The position numbers and the translations under genes were made by a program. 64,000 bases of DNA from Komarekiella delphini-convector SJRDD-AB1. GTDB lineage: Bacteria > Cyanobacteriota > Cyanobacteriia > Cyanobacteriales > Nostocaceae. This document shows, piece by piece, positions 45,135 to 53,031 of this stretch. The DNA lies in the NCBI RefSeq assembly GCF_014831675.1, contig NZ_VJXY01000011.1, positions 62,001 through 126,000 on the forward strand, given 5' to 3'. Each line of letters begins with the position of its first letter. The first letter of the stretch is position 1. The notes under the pieces are model-generated. The model saw nothing but the letters and a program-made list of their open reading frames with translations, had not been told where the DNA came from and did no database searches.

Positions 45135-46493
45135 CTATACCAAAGGCAAAAGTATCTCAAATTCAGTGCCTAAACCCAGTTGGGAACGGAAATTTAACTT
45201 ACCACCATGTTTTGCCAGAATAATCCGATAGCTTACTGCTAAACTAGTCTCTTTACCAGCCTTTTTTTCCATAGAAAAAGACTCAATAATTTGCTGTTGT
45301 AACTCCTGAGACATTCCAGGGCCATTGTCAGCAATGCGAATTAACACCCAGCGAGAATCTGGCGCATTTGGGTTGCTTGCTTTCTGTGAAATAACTTTTG
45401 TAGTAATCTCAATTCGAGGTTTTTGAACAGTTTTTATGTCCTCTAGGTGCAATTGCTGGCGTACTGCTTCATTCAGTAAAGTATCTACAGCTTCGCTTAA
45501 AATATTCATCAAAACCTGGTTTAGCTGACCCATAAAACAATACACTGGGGGCAATTGACCATAATTTTTAATAATTTCAATTTCTCCTTGTAAACGGCTA
45601 TTAATTAATAAAATAATACTATCTATACAGGCGTGTAAATCTACTGGTTTGGGATAAATCTCATCAATATGGCAGAAATTTTGTAAGCTGGTAACGAGCT
45701 TTTTTAATCTTTCTGCTCCAGTACGGATACTAGCAAGCGATCGCGATAAATCTTGTTCGAGAAAATCAAATTCAATCTCTTCTTTAATCTGAAGAACTTC
45801 TTCGGGAATTGATGATAACTCTTTGTCATAAGCCGCTATTAGCTTCAGTAAGTCTTGACTGTAGTTTGAGACATAAGTTAAGTTACCCCAAATAAAACCT
45901 ACAGGATCTAAAATTTCGTGTGCTACTCCATCTACTAAACGCCCCAAATGAGCCATTTTATCATTTTGAATTATTTGAACTTGGCTGCGTTCATACCGCA
46001 CTAGATTTTCGATTCCTTGAATTTGCCAAGAAGTAATATTCAACTCTTGCACATCTAATAATTTGTAGACACCAGATGCGGTCTGGACTACAATTGGCTC
46101 TGCTAACATTTCTGGCGATCGCTTGAGGCTAAGTTGCATCGCAGTCAAAATCGGCGTTGTATCAGGAAGCAGCAAAATCGTCGTCCGCGTATAGCTGTAG
46201 AGAACGCTTAACGGTTCCTGAATAAACAACTCTTGTCCATGAGGGCGAATCAAAAATTCTAGCAGTCGTCGCCGCGAAATCATCCCCGTGAACTTTCCTT
46301 GTTCTACTAAGATTGCTCCTGGTAGCAAGGGATATTTTTCAAAAAAATTAGCGACTTCTGCACCAGTACAGTTAATTTCTACTTGGAAGTTGTACATTGG
46401 CAGTTCTTCAAGGGTTGACCCTAAACCGAGATCGCGATCGTTACCCTCAGACAAAAATGGTGGTGAGATTTTGTAACTGAATTCTTCTAACAC
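45135..46493 (-). CDS. Sensor histidine kinase with N-terminal CBS-like domain
   Basis: A 452-residue soluble kinase with no membrane helix. The N-terminal half (about 35-165) resembles a CBS pair (LPGAILVEQGKFTGMISRRR and PIVVQTASGVYKLLDVQELN). The H-box is GRLVDGVAHEILDPVGF with the phospho-His at about 190. The ATP-binding domain has an N-box (MGQLNQVLMNILSEAVDTLL), G1 (IADNGPGM) and a C-terminal GGKLNFRSQLGLGTEFEILL. The G2-like glycine segment is changed (MEKKAGKETSLAVSYRIILA) but functional-looking. No response regulator is adjacent. Confidence 0.9.
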   Translation of the reverse strand: MLEEFSYKISPPFLSEGNDRDLGLGSTLEELPMYNFQVEINCTGAEVANFFEKYPLLPGAILVEQGKFTGMISRRRLLEFLIRPHGQELFIQEPLSVLYSYTRTTILLLPDTTPILTAMQLSLKRSPEMLAEPIVVQTASGVYKLLDVQELNITSWQIQGIENLVRYERSQVQIIQNDKMAHLGRLVDGVAHEILDPVGFIWGNLTYVSNYSQDLLKLIAAYDKELSSIPEEVLQIKEEIEFDFLEQDLSRSLASIRTGAERLKKLVTSLQNFCHIDEIYPKPVDLHACIDSIILLINSRLQGEIEIIKNYGQLPPVYCFMGQLNQVLMNILSEAVDTLLNEAVRQQLHLEDIKTVQKPRIEITTKVISQKASNPNAPDSRWVLIRIADNGPGMSQELQQQIIESFSMEKKAGKETSLAVSYRIILAKHGGKLNFRSQLGLGTEFEILLPLV

Positions 46494-47480
46494 AAGACAC
46501 CCTGATTTTTACAAAGACAGGTAAACAATAAATTAACACTTTAGCCTTTGCGAGTCTCTGTTCAATGGCGAAAAAGAAGCTTAAGAGTCTTCACAGAGAA
46601 AGGAAAGTTGAAACAAGAGGCATATACCAATACTTTTTAGTTAAAAGGGAAAGGGAAAAGGGGAAGGGGTGAAGAGTACTTATACGAGAAGTATTGGGGC
46701 GTATACAACAATACCTGTGTAATGAAAAATCGTGACTATACAAACTAAATCTGCTTCCAAGTCAAAACTCTAATTTCGTACTAGTAGGCTTTCTTCTGTT
46801 CATAAAATCATTGCAGCTTTGCACTTTTGGCTGCAAGGCTTATTCGTTCACTCTTTCTTAGGTACAGCTATATACTAAATAGCTAAGTAGCAAAGCTGCT
46901 AAGGTAGCCACAGTCAACAGTCAACAGTCAACAGTCAACAGTCAACATGAAATCCCATCCCCTTTTAGAGGTGGGATGAGCTTAATAACAGGTATCGCAT
47001 CTACTAAATTCTGTTCTTGCAGTTTTAGAATTTTTGTAGTAATCAATCAACTAAAGCTTAGAGCAGATTTTGCTTGAAATAAGCAGAATCGAGGACTGTA
47101 GTACCAACGATCCCCAAATGTTGAATAACTGTGAATCCTTGATGAAAATACGGCTCGGTTAACATACTATCAAACAAATTACGGTAAGTATAAACATAAG
47201 TGATTAAACATTGTACAAGTAGCTAGCTACTTGCCCTCTAGAATCGGAACCATTTCTGAAGTTAGACAATCTTATGAATAGTCATTGACAGTAAATACAC
47301 TCAGGTAAAATCCTTATTTAGGATGAGGAAAGTTTTATAGCGCTTAAGCGTTACTCGAAAATAAAGAGCAATTAGCTGTTCAAATGTTGTTTAATTGTCC
47401 CTACATGCTTTTGATCCCCATTTCGATAGAATGACTAGGCAAAACCCTAAAACTCAAAACCGCTTTTGACTGCGACGCCC
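46494..47480. other. Nearly 1-kb intergenic region with short repeats
   Basis: A 987-base gap between a minus-strand kinase and plus-strand permease. It holds a purine-rich AAAGGGAAAGGGAAAAGGGG tract (about 46640), five CAGTCAA heptads (46911-46945) and a hairpin ATCCCATCC...GGTGGGAT just after. The last 400 bases, before the permease, are AT-rich and may hold its promoter. No coding sequence or tRNA could be supported. Confidence 0.45.
46911..46945. repeat. Five tandem CAGTCAA heptads
   Basis: Five perfect copies of CAGTCAA, a short tandemly repeated heptanucleotide of the STRR kind typical of filamentous cyanobacteria. An ATCCCATCC / GGTGGGAT hairpin follows at about 46952-46976. Confidence 0.9.
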
Positions 47481-48536
47481 ATGAATCAACTGAACAATGG
47501 TTTTACGCTATTTTTAAGTCTGCTAGTCGAGGCGATGCCTTTTTTGCTTCTTGGGGTTTTATTCTCCAGTTTGCTGCTATTTTTTGTCGATGAGCGCAAA
47601 TTGGTGGAAAAAATGCCCAAAAATCCACTGCTGGGTGCTTTATTCGGCAGCATGATCGGTATGTTATTTCCGGTGTGTGAGTGCGGCAATGTGCCAGTGG
47701 CGCGGCGGTTTTTGATGCAGGGAGTACCCACACCAGTGGCAATTGGCTTTTTATTAGCAGCACCGACAATTAACCCAATTGTGATTTGGTCAACTTGGAC
47801 GGCGTTTCGAGATCAACCCGAAATAGTGGTGTTACGAGTCGTATTTTCTCTATTTATCGCCACAACTATCGGTTTTGTTTTCAGCTTTCAAAAAGACTTA
47901 AGTCCTATCGTTCAGCCTGCGATCGCTCGTTATTTGAAGTTTAATCCTCCCTCCAAATCTGAACTCAAACACCGCGGGGGACGTTATCAAGTAGAACGTG
48001 AAGCAACAGCACCTAGTTTATTACAATCGGGGACTTACTTGATTGGAGAAAAAGCGGGTATACCCACGCGGATAGATAATGATTTAATGCAGACAACTGC
48101 CTCAGCTTATAGCCCTAGTAAACCACTGGCAGATAAACTGCGCCTATTAGTGGATAATAGCATCCAAGAATTGCGGGAATTGGGCGCAGTAATGGTTATA
48201 GGCAGTGCGATCGCTGCGGCTATTCAAGTGCTAGCTCCCCGCGAATTGATTCTCAGTCTGGGTGCTGGCCCCATTAGCTCAATTGTAGCCATGCTGATAT
48301 TAGCAGCAGTAGTGTCAATTTGTTCTACAGTAGATTCATTTTTTGCTCTGTCTTTCGCTTCGACTTTTAGTAGTGGTTCTTTGTTGGCATTTTTGGTGTT
48401 TGGCCCAATGATTGATATCAAATCTGTGGGCTTGATGTTATCAATTTTTAAGCCTAGAGCTATATTTTATCTATTTGCTTTAGCCGCTCAATTGACATTT
48501 TTGCTCACACTTTTCATTAACTTACATGTCATTTAA
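47481..48536 (+). CDS. Permease of the PF03773 (ArsP-like/YraQ) family
   Basis: A 351-residue membrane protein from ATG at 47481 (a TTG five codons upstream is open). About eight helices; the signature FPVCECGNVPVARRFLMQGV (about 63-82) with its CxC and the repeat-like GFLLAAPTINPIVI define the family, whose members include organoarsenical effluxers and metal- or anion-linked permeases. A cytosolic loop (about 145-220) is hydrophilic. A TIGR03943 gene follows 61 bases later and is the usual partner (YcgR-YcgQ pair). Transport substrate unknown. Confidence 0.88.
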   Translation: MNQLNNGFTLFLSLLVEAMPFLLLGVLFSSLLLFFVDERKLVEKMPKNPLLGALFGSMIGMLFPVCECGNVPVARRFLMQGVPTPVAIGFLLAAPTINPIVIWSTWTAFRDQPEIVVLRVVFSLFIATTIGFVFSFQKDLSPIVQPAIARYLKFNPPSKSELKHRGGRYQVEREATAPSLLQSGTYLIGEKAGIPTRIDNDLMQTTASAYSPSKPLADKLRLLVDNSIQELRELGAVMVIGSAIAAAIQVLAPRELILSLGAGPISSIVAMLILAAVVSICSTVDSFFALSFASTFSSGSLLAFLVFGPMIDIKSVGLMLSIFKPRAIFYLFALAAQLTFLLTLFINLHVI

Positions 48537-48597
48537 AAAAATTAGTCATTTGTTCTTTGTTCTTAACTAATGACTAATGACCAATTACTAATGACCA

Positions 48598-49368
48598 ATG
48601 ACTAACCAAAACCGCAAATCTAAAACACCCAATAAATTACTCCCTTGGCTGGATGTGCTAGCAATTACAGCTTGGGGAATTTTGATGCTGAAATACTGGC
48701 TAACTGGCAAGCTGAATTTGTTGATTCATCCAAATTACTTTGGGTTGACAATAGTGGGTAGTGTCGGCTTAATCATTATTGGTTTTTTTAAAGCACAGGA
48801 ACTTTGGCGACGGCGTCGCCGTGATTTACCGCCAAGTGCCCAGCATAGTACTTTATTTCCTCCTGGTTGGGGTAGTAGTTTGCTGTTGACAACAGCGATT
48901 TTGGGTTTCATCATTACACCGCAAGTCTTTGCCAGTGACAAGGCACTCCAGCGCGATGTGACTGAATTATTGGGAACGGCACGCATCAAACCCCAAGCAT
49001 TTCGGGCTACTGTTCGTCCAGAGGAGCGATCGCTCGTAGACTGGGTACGCACTGTCAACGTTTATCCTGAACCAGATGCATACACAGGACAAAAAGTCAA
49101 AGTGCAAGGATTTGTGATGCACCCGCCAGATATAGGAAAAGAATATTTATTCTTGGCCCGATTTGTCCTAACTTGCTGTGCAGCAGACGCTTACCCCATA
49201 GGATTGCCAGTCAAACTACAAAGTAATCAAGAGCGTTTCTCTCCAGATAATTGGCTAGAAGTAGAAGGACAAATGGTGACAGAAAATCTGGCAGGTAAAC
49301 GTCAGCTTACCATTGCCGCTACCTCTTTAAAAAAGATACCTCAACCGAAAAATCCCTATAGTTATTAG
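48598..49368 (+). CDS. TIGR03943-family permease partner
   Basis: A 256-residue protein, the YcgQ-like partner of the upstream permease. Two N-terminal membrane helices (about 15-35 and 42-62) and a third at about 90-110 precede an extracytoplasmic domain with FVLTCCAADAYPIGLPV (about 178-194), the family's conserved CC. It would form a complex with the preceding permease in the inner membrane; function is unproven. ATG 48598 is the last bases of an STRR block (TAATGACCAATGACTAA), with no separate ribosome-binding site. Confidence 0.85.
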   Translation: MTNQNRKSKTPNKLLPWLDVLAITAWGILMLKYWLTGKLNLLIHPNYFGLTIVGSVGLIIIGFFKAQELWRRRRRDLPPSAQHSTLFPPGWGSSLLLTTAILGFIITPQVFASDKALQRDVTELLGTARIKPQAFRATVRPEERSLVDWVRTVNVYPEPDAYTGQKVKVQGFVMHPPDIGKEYLFLARFVLTCCAADAYPIGLPVKLQSNQERFSPDNWLEVEGQMVTENLAGKRQLTIAATSLKKIPQPKNPYSY

Positions 49369-49385
49369 TCATTTGTCCTCTCTTT

Positions 49386-49425
49386 AAAAGTTTCCTGCGG
49401 AGGGAAACCCTCCCGCAGAACTTTT
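49386..49425. terminator. Hairpin after the TIGR03943 gene
   Basis: AAAAGTT...AACTTTT arms (49386-49392 with 49419-49425) enclose a GC-rich inner stem CTGCGGAGGG / CCCTCCCGCAG. It lies 18 bases after the stop and may be a terminator with an A-rich left flank and T-rich right flank. A small dispersed palindrome is an alternative. Confidence 0.5.
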
Positions 49426-49484
49426 CGCTTTGTCATTTGTCCTTTGTTCATAACCAATAATTAATAACCAATAACTAATGATCA

Positions 49485-50984
49485 ATGGCCAAATCCAAAA
49501 CATTTATCCAACCACTAGATCGCATGGCGATCGCACTAATGCTACTGCTGAGTCTGCTGATTGGATTCATGATATTGCAAGGTGATGCAGTCTCAGCTCG
49601 CGTCCGAAATTTTAGCTGGCAAAACCAACAAATTGGGGCAGAAGATATTTCCTTCACCCTTAACTTTAGCCGCCCAATGGACACAAAAAGCGTAGAGGAC
49701 AACTTGAAGATTGATCCGCCTCTAGCAGGTAAAGTAAGTTGGGCAGGGCGGCGGATGGTGTATACATTGTTGACACCAGCCCCCTATGGCACAAATTATC
49801 AAGTGAAGTTGCAGGGAGCGAAAGATAAGTTTGTCCAACAAGAAGGCAAAAACAGGGTGATACAGCCCTTTACAGGTAGCTTCCGCACACGCGATCGCGT
49901 CATCCTTTACATCGGAGCCAATCCAGAAGAACGAGGGCAGTTAGTTCTCTATAACTTGACTCAAGAGCAAAAAAGAGTACTCACCCCTAAAGACTTAGTT
50001 GTAATGGACTTTGAGCCATTTCCCAATGGGGAGAAAATTTTATTTTCTGCTCGCACTACAAATAATCAAGACTTACTTTCGGCTCAGTTGTACACAGTGA
50101 CAACAGGCATTTCTGCAAAATTTGGAGAACAAGCAGAACCCGCCGCTAAAGTTGACCTAATTTTAGACAGTAAAGACTATCAAAACCTCAAATTTGACTT
50201 ATCACCTGATGGAGAAACTATTGTCATCCAGCGAGGAAACAGAGCTAATCCCGGTGACTTTGGGCTATGGTTCATGTCAGCAACCAGCCACAACTCTGGA
50301 GAAAAACCTACCCTAAAACGCCTGCAAAGCCAACCGGGAGGAGACTTTATGATCACACCAGATAGTAAAGCCGTAGCAGTAGCTCAAGGACAGGGAGCAG
50401 CAATTTTACCCCTGCAAGGTGATGCGAACAAACCTCTGGATTTTCTGCCACAGTTTGGCTTAGTACAGGCTTTCTCCAAAGATGGCTCTCAAGCTGCAAT
50501 GGTGAAGTTTAATACAGATTACACGCGAGATTTGTTTTTAGTGACAAACCAAGGCGTGCAGAGACAATTATTAAAAACAACAGGCTCAATTATCAACTGC
50601 CAATTTGATACGGCTTCACCCACCCTCTATTGTTTGCTAACACAGCTAGTGTCAAAGGAACAATACATAGAACAGCCTTATGTAGTGGCGATTGATCTGA
50701 AAACTGCACAACAAAAACCGTTGCTAGTGCTCCCTCCTGAACAACGGAATGTGCAAATGAGTTTATCCCCCGACGGTTTGGGCTTGTTAGTTGATCAAGT
50801 CGTACCACAGCCAAACCCCACAGGCTCACTACCTGAAAACATGTTGAAAACAGATGATGGAGATGCGATCGCTACCAGTAGCCTGTGGTTAATGCCCCTA
50901 TTACCGATCGCCGACGCTGCAACCGTTGAAATTAGACCAGAACAATTACCTTTAGTTGGATTTCGTCCTCGTTGGCTATCTTGA
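49485..50984 (+). CDS. Membrane-anchored Ig-like / beta-propeller protein
   Basis: A 499-residue protein. One N-terminal membrane helix (about 13-33) is followed by a SbsA/Big_5-type Ig-like domain (about 40-135; FTLNFSRPMDTKSVEDNLKI, typical of 'Ig-like domain with a Met-Asp sheet'). The C-terminal two thirds are a beta-propeller-like repeat region (LSPDGETIVIQRG, MITPDSKAVAVAQGQG, FSKDGSQAAMVKF, LSPDGLGLLV). The TolB-like SPDG motifs suggest propeller blades of about 60 residues. It probably sits on the outer face of the inner membrane. Function unknown. Confidence 0.75.
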   Translation: MAKSKTFIQPLDRMAIALMLLLSLLIGFMILQGDAVSARVRNFSWQNQQIGAEDISFTLNFSRPMDTKSVEDNLKIDPPLAGKVSWAGRRMVYTLLTPAPYGTNYQVKLQGAKDKFVQQEGKNRVIQPFTGSFRTRDRVILYIGANPEERGQLVLYNLTQEQKRVLTPKDLVVMDFEPFPNGEKILFSARTTNNQDLLSAQLYTVTTGISAKFGEQAEPAAKVDLILDSKDYQNLKFDLSPDGETIVIQRGNRANPGDFGLWFMSATSHNSGEKPTLKRLQSQPGGDFMITPDSKAVAVAQGQGAAILPLQGDANKPLDFLPQFGLVQAFSKDGSQAAMVKFNTDYTRDLFLVTNQGVQRQLLKTTGSIINCQFDTASPTLYCLLTQLVSKEQYIEQPYVVAIDLKTAQQKPLLVLPPEQRNVQMSLSPDGLGLLVDQVVPQPNPTGSLPENMLKTDDGDAIATSSLWLMPLLPIADAATVEIRPEQLPLVGFRPRWLS

Positions 50985-50988
50985 AAAT

Positions 50989-51028
50989 AGTGCTGTTAGC
51001 AGTAGCGAGGCGTTTAGCCCGTGCTGAG
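50989..51028. repeat. Dispersed repeat shared with the thiO-thiG linker
   Basis: The minus-strand reading CTCAGCACGGGCTAAACGCC and then TCGCTACTGCTAACAGCACT matches 60331-60370 (plus strand) with two mismatches over 40 bases. Here it is intergenic, directly after the propeller-protein stop; there it is coding. Confidence 0.85.
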
Positions 51029-51038
51029 ACAGAACATG

Positions 51039-51065
51039 TAGAGACGTTGCATTGCAACGTCTCTA
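51039..51065. repeat. TAGAGACGTTGC-type dispersed palindrome, copy 4
   Basis: TAGAGACGTTGC-ATT-GCAACGTCTCTA, a perfect 12-bp inverted repeat with a 3-bp centre. It is the same family as 25903, 34219 and 41032. Confidence 0.9.
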
Positions 51066-51412
51066 GCAAAGGATTTGTTGCAATCATTAATTGAATTGGT
51101 ATTATCTAGCGTGTAAATTTTTGTCGGCTCGATACAACCATAATTATTTACTAAAGTCAAGCAGGATCAGACCCCGCATTAGCATTTGAACTAGAAGCCC
51201 CTGTCATACCGAAGCTTGACGGGGTAGAGCCTCATAGTGTTATAACGGCATCAGTTCTAGATGCAAAATGGGGAACTCTAAATTAATGACTAATTACTCA
51301 TGCTTGGAGAGAGTTAAACTTGGCATCTAGAGTAAACCCTCAATGGACACAGTTGATCAGCAATGCTAACGCCAGCACTGCTGAATATTTTTAAGCAGGT
51401 GGGTCAAGAGTG

Positions 51413-52966
51413 ATGAATGAAGCTGACACCTCAAACCAAGGGGCTGTGATGGAATCCCTAAATTCTGCTAACTTGCCACAATCGGAGCAGGCGAGTTGTC
51501 CTTTTTACTCTGTTGTGCCTAATGAAAATATGGCGATTACAAAATTGCCACTCCTCAAGCCGGCCGAAGATACACATTACGAGACTGAAGTTCCACAGTT
51601 CTCACAAGATACCACTCAGCAAGACTGGGTTGCAGAGCCGGAAAAAGACAAACAAGTACTTATTGACTTGGAATTTCAGAAGTTGCTGGCGTTGAATGAA
51701 GAATTACGTACTGCTAACAATGGCTTGTATGAGCAAGTCGAGCAGCTAAAAGACGACTTAGCTGAGTCTGAAAAGGTTTTGCAGTGGCAGAAAACCCGCT
51801 CCAGCGTCACTGAGTCGATGCTCAACCAACACACTCAGGAACTAGCCGCCGCCCAAGAACAAATAAAGTCCCTTTTCCAACAGTTAGAAACTGCTGTACA
51901 AACTGTTCAACACCAAGAGATTTTCATTGAAACTTATAAAGCGCAGTTACAAATTAGCCAACAACGTCTTGCTCAATTAGAGCGAGAATGTGCTTTGCTG
52001 CAAACTAACTACAGCGAACAGTCTCAGCAGCTATTGCTCGCAGAAAATACTGGTCGAGAGCTACGTACTAGACTGATGCGACAGCAACGCCAGACCTTGC
52101 AATTTAAAGCAGCTCTGGAAAAATGTCTAGATACACCCGTCCCCAGTTATGACTCTCTAGACGATACGGCAAAACATCCCAAAGATATAACCAGCGGACA
52201 AGGCAGATTTTCGAGAAAAGCTCGGTCTTTGTTTCCCGACGCACAGCCAATCAAACCTTGGTCAGGAGAATCAGACTTAACTGAGAATCTAGATAGTCCT
52301 TGGAGTGAATCGTCAATACCAGCCTCATACCAAAGAAATGAACCCGCTTCAACTCCTCCCCCATCACCTTGGAACTGGTCAGTTAAGAAAGATACGCCGA
52401 CACCAGCACAACCAGACCCTTCGCCAGAACTTGATGATTCTCCAAATACACCAGAAGTTTCACCTTTAGGGTCATTAAACCTAGATGAGCAATTAGATAG
52501 TCTCATTCAAATGTTTTTCGCCTCTGGGACTGCATCTGCCTCACCGCCACCAGACAGTAATCAGGCTAGTACGCCGACTTGGGAATCCTTAGCAACAATT
52601 CTAGAAGATGATGAGGACGAAGAACTAGAAATTACATCAAGACAGGAGTTTGAGGAGCCAGTTGAGGAAGAAATAAATCCTCCTGCAACTACCTCTACTT
52701 CTTGGACAGCAGATGTTGCAATCTCACCAGCCAATAACTTATCAGTTTCCTCTACTTCACCTCAGATCGAGACGACTGCTGAAGAAACTGAAGATTACTG
52801 GTCACAGTTGGAATTATCGGCAATTAATTTATCCGAAAATTCATTAGATGACAACACCAATGATGCCAATTCGCCTTCACCAGTGGTTTATCCTCAACGT
52901 CCACCCAAGGGACGCAAGTCGTTAGCATCTGTGGAACTGCCCAATTTTCGCCCAAATAGTCAATAG
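51413..52966 (+). CDS. Coiled-coil protein of unknown function
   Basis: A 517-residue protein from ATG at 51413 (a GTG one codon upstream is open). The first half (about 75-245) is an acidic/Gln-rich coiled coil (LQWQKTRSSVTESMLNQHTQ, LAAAQEQIKSLFQQL). The second half is low-complexity and Pro/Ser/Asp/Glu-rich (SPWSESSIPASYQRNEPAST), likely disordered. No membrane helix or signal is seen. The order of coiled coil and disordered tail resembles cyanobacterial scaffold or cell-shape proteins, but no family is claimed. It stands between two intergenic repeats. Confidence 0.65.
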   Translation: MNEADTSNQGAVMESLNSANLPQSEQASCPFYSVVPNENMAITKLPLLKPAEDTHYETEVPQFSQDTTQQDWVAEPEKDKQVLIDLEFQKLLALNEELRTANNGLYEQVEQLKDDLAESEKVLQWQKTRSSVTESMLNQHTQELAAAQEQIKSLFQQLETAVQTVQHQEIFIETYKAQLQISQQRLAQLERECALLQTNYSEQSQQLLLAENTGRELRTRLMRQQRQTLQFKAALEKCLDTPVPSYDSLDDTAKHPKDITSGQGRFSRKARSLFPDAQPIKPWSGESDLTENLDSPWSESSIPASYQRNEPASTPPPSPWNWSVKKDTPTPAQPDPSPELDDSPNTPEVSPLGSLNLDEQLDSLIQMFFASGTASASPPPDSNQASTPTWESLATILEDDEDEELEITSRQEFEEPVEEEINPPATTSTSWTADVAISPANNLSVSSTSPQIETTAEETEDYWSQLELSAINLSENSLDDNTNDANSPSPVVYPQRPPKGRKSLASVELPNFRPNSQ

Positions 52967-52976
52967 TTAGTTGTCT

Positions 52977-53011
52977 GTCATTAGTTATTTGTCATTTGAA
53001 TAACTAATGAC
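52977..53011. terminator. STRR-derived hairpin between convergent genes
   Basis: GTCATTAGTTATT and AATAACTAATGAC form perfect 13-bp arms separated by 9 bases. It is made from TAATGAC-type heptads. Located between the coiled-coil gene (plus) and the CruA/CruP-like gene (minus), it may end both transcripts, though no T tract follows directly. Confidence 0.5.
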
Positions 53012-53031
53012 CAATGATTAATGACTCTAGA

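Larger units (their letters stand above)
50985..51412. other. Intergenic region with two dispersed repeats
   Basis: A 428-base gap. It holds a 40-base repeat (50989-51028) shared with the thiO-thiG linker, then a TAGAGACGTTGC palindrome (51039-51065). The remaining stretch, up to the coiled-coil gene, shows no gene. Confidence 0.5.
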
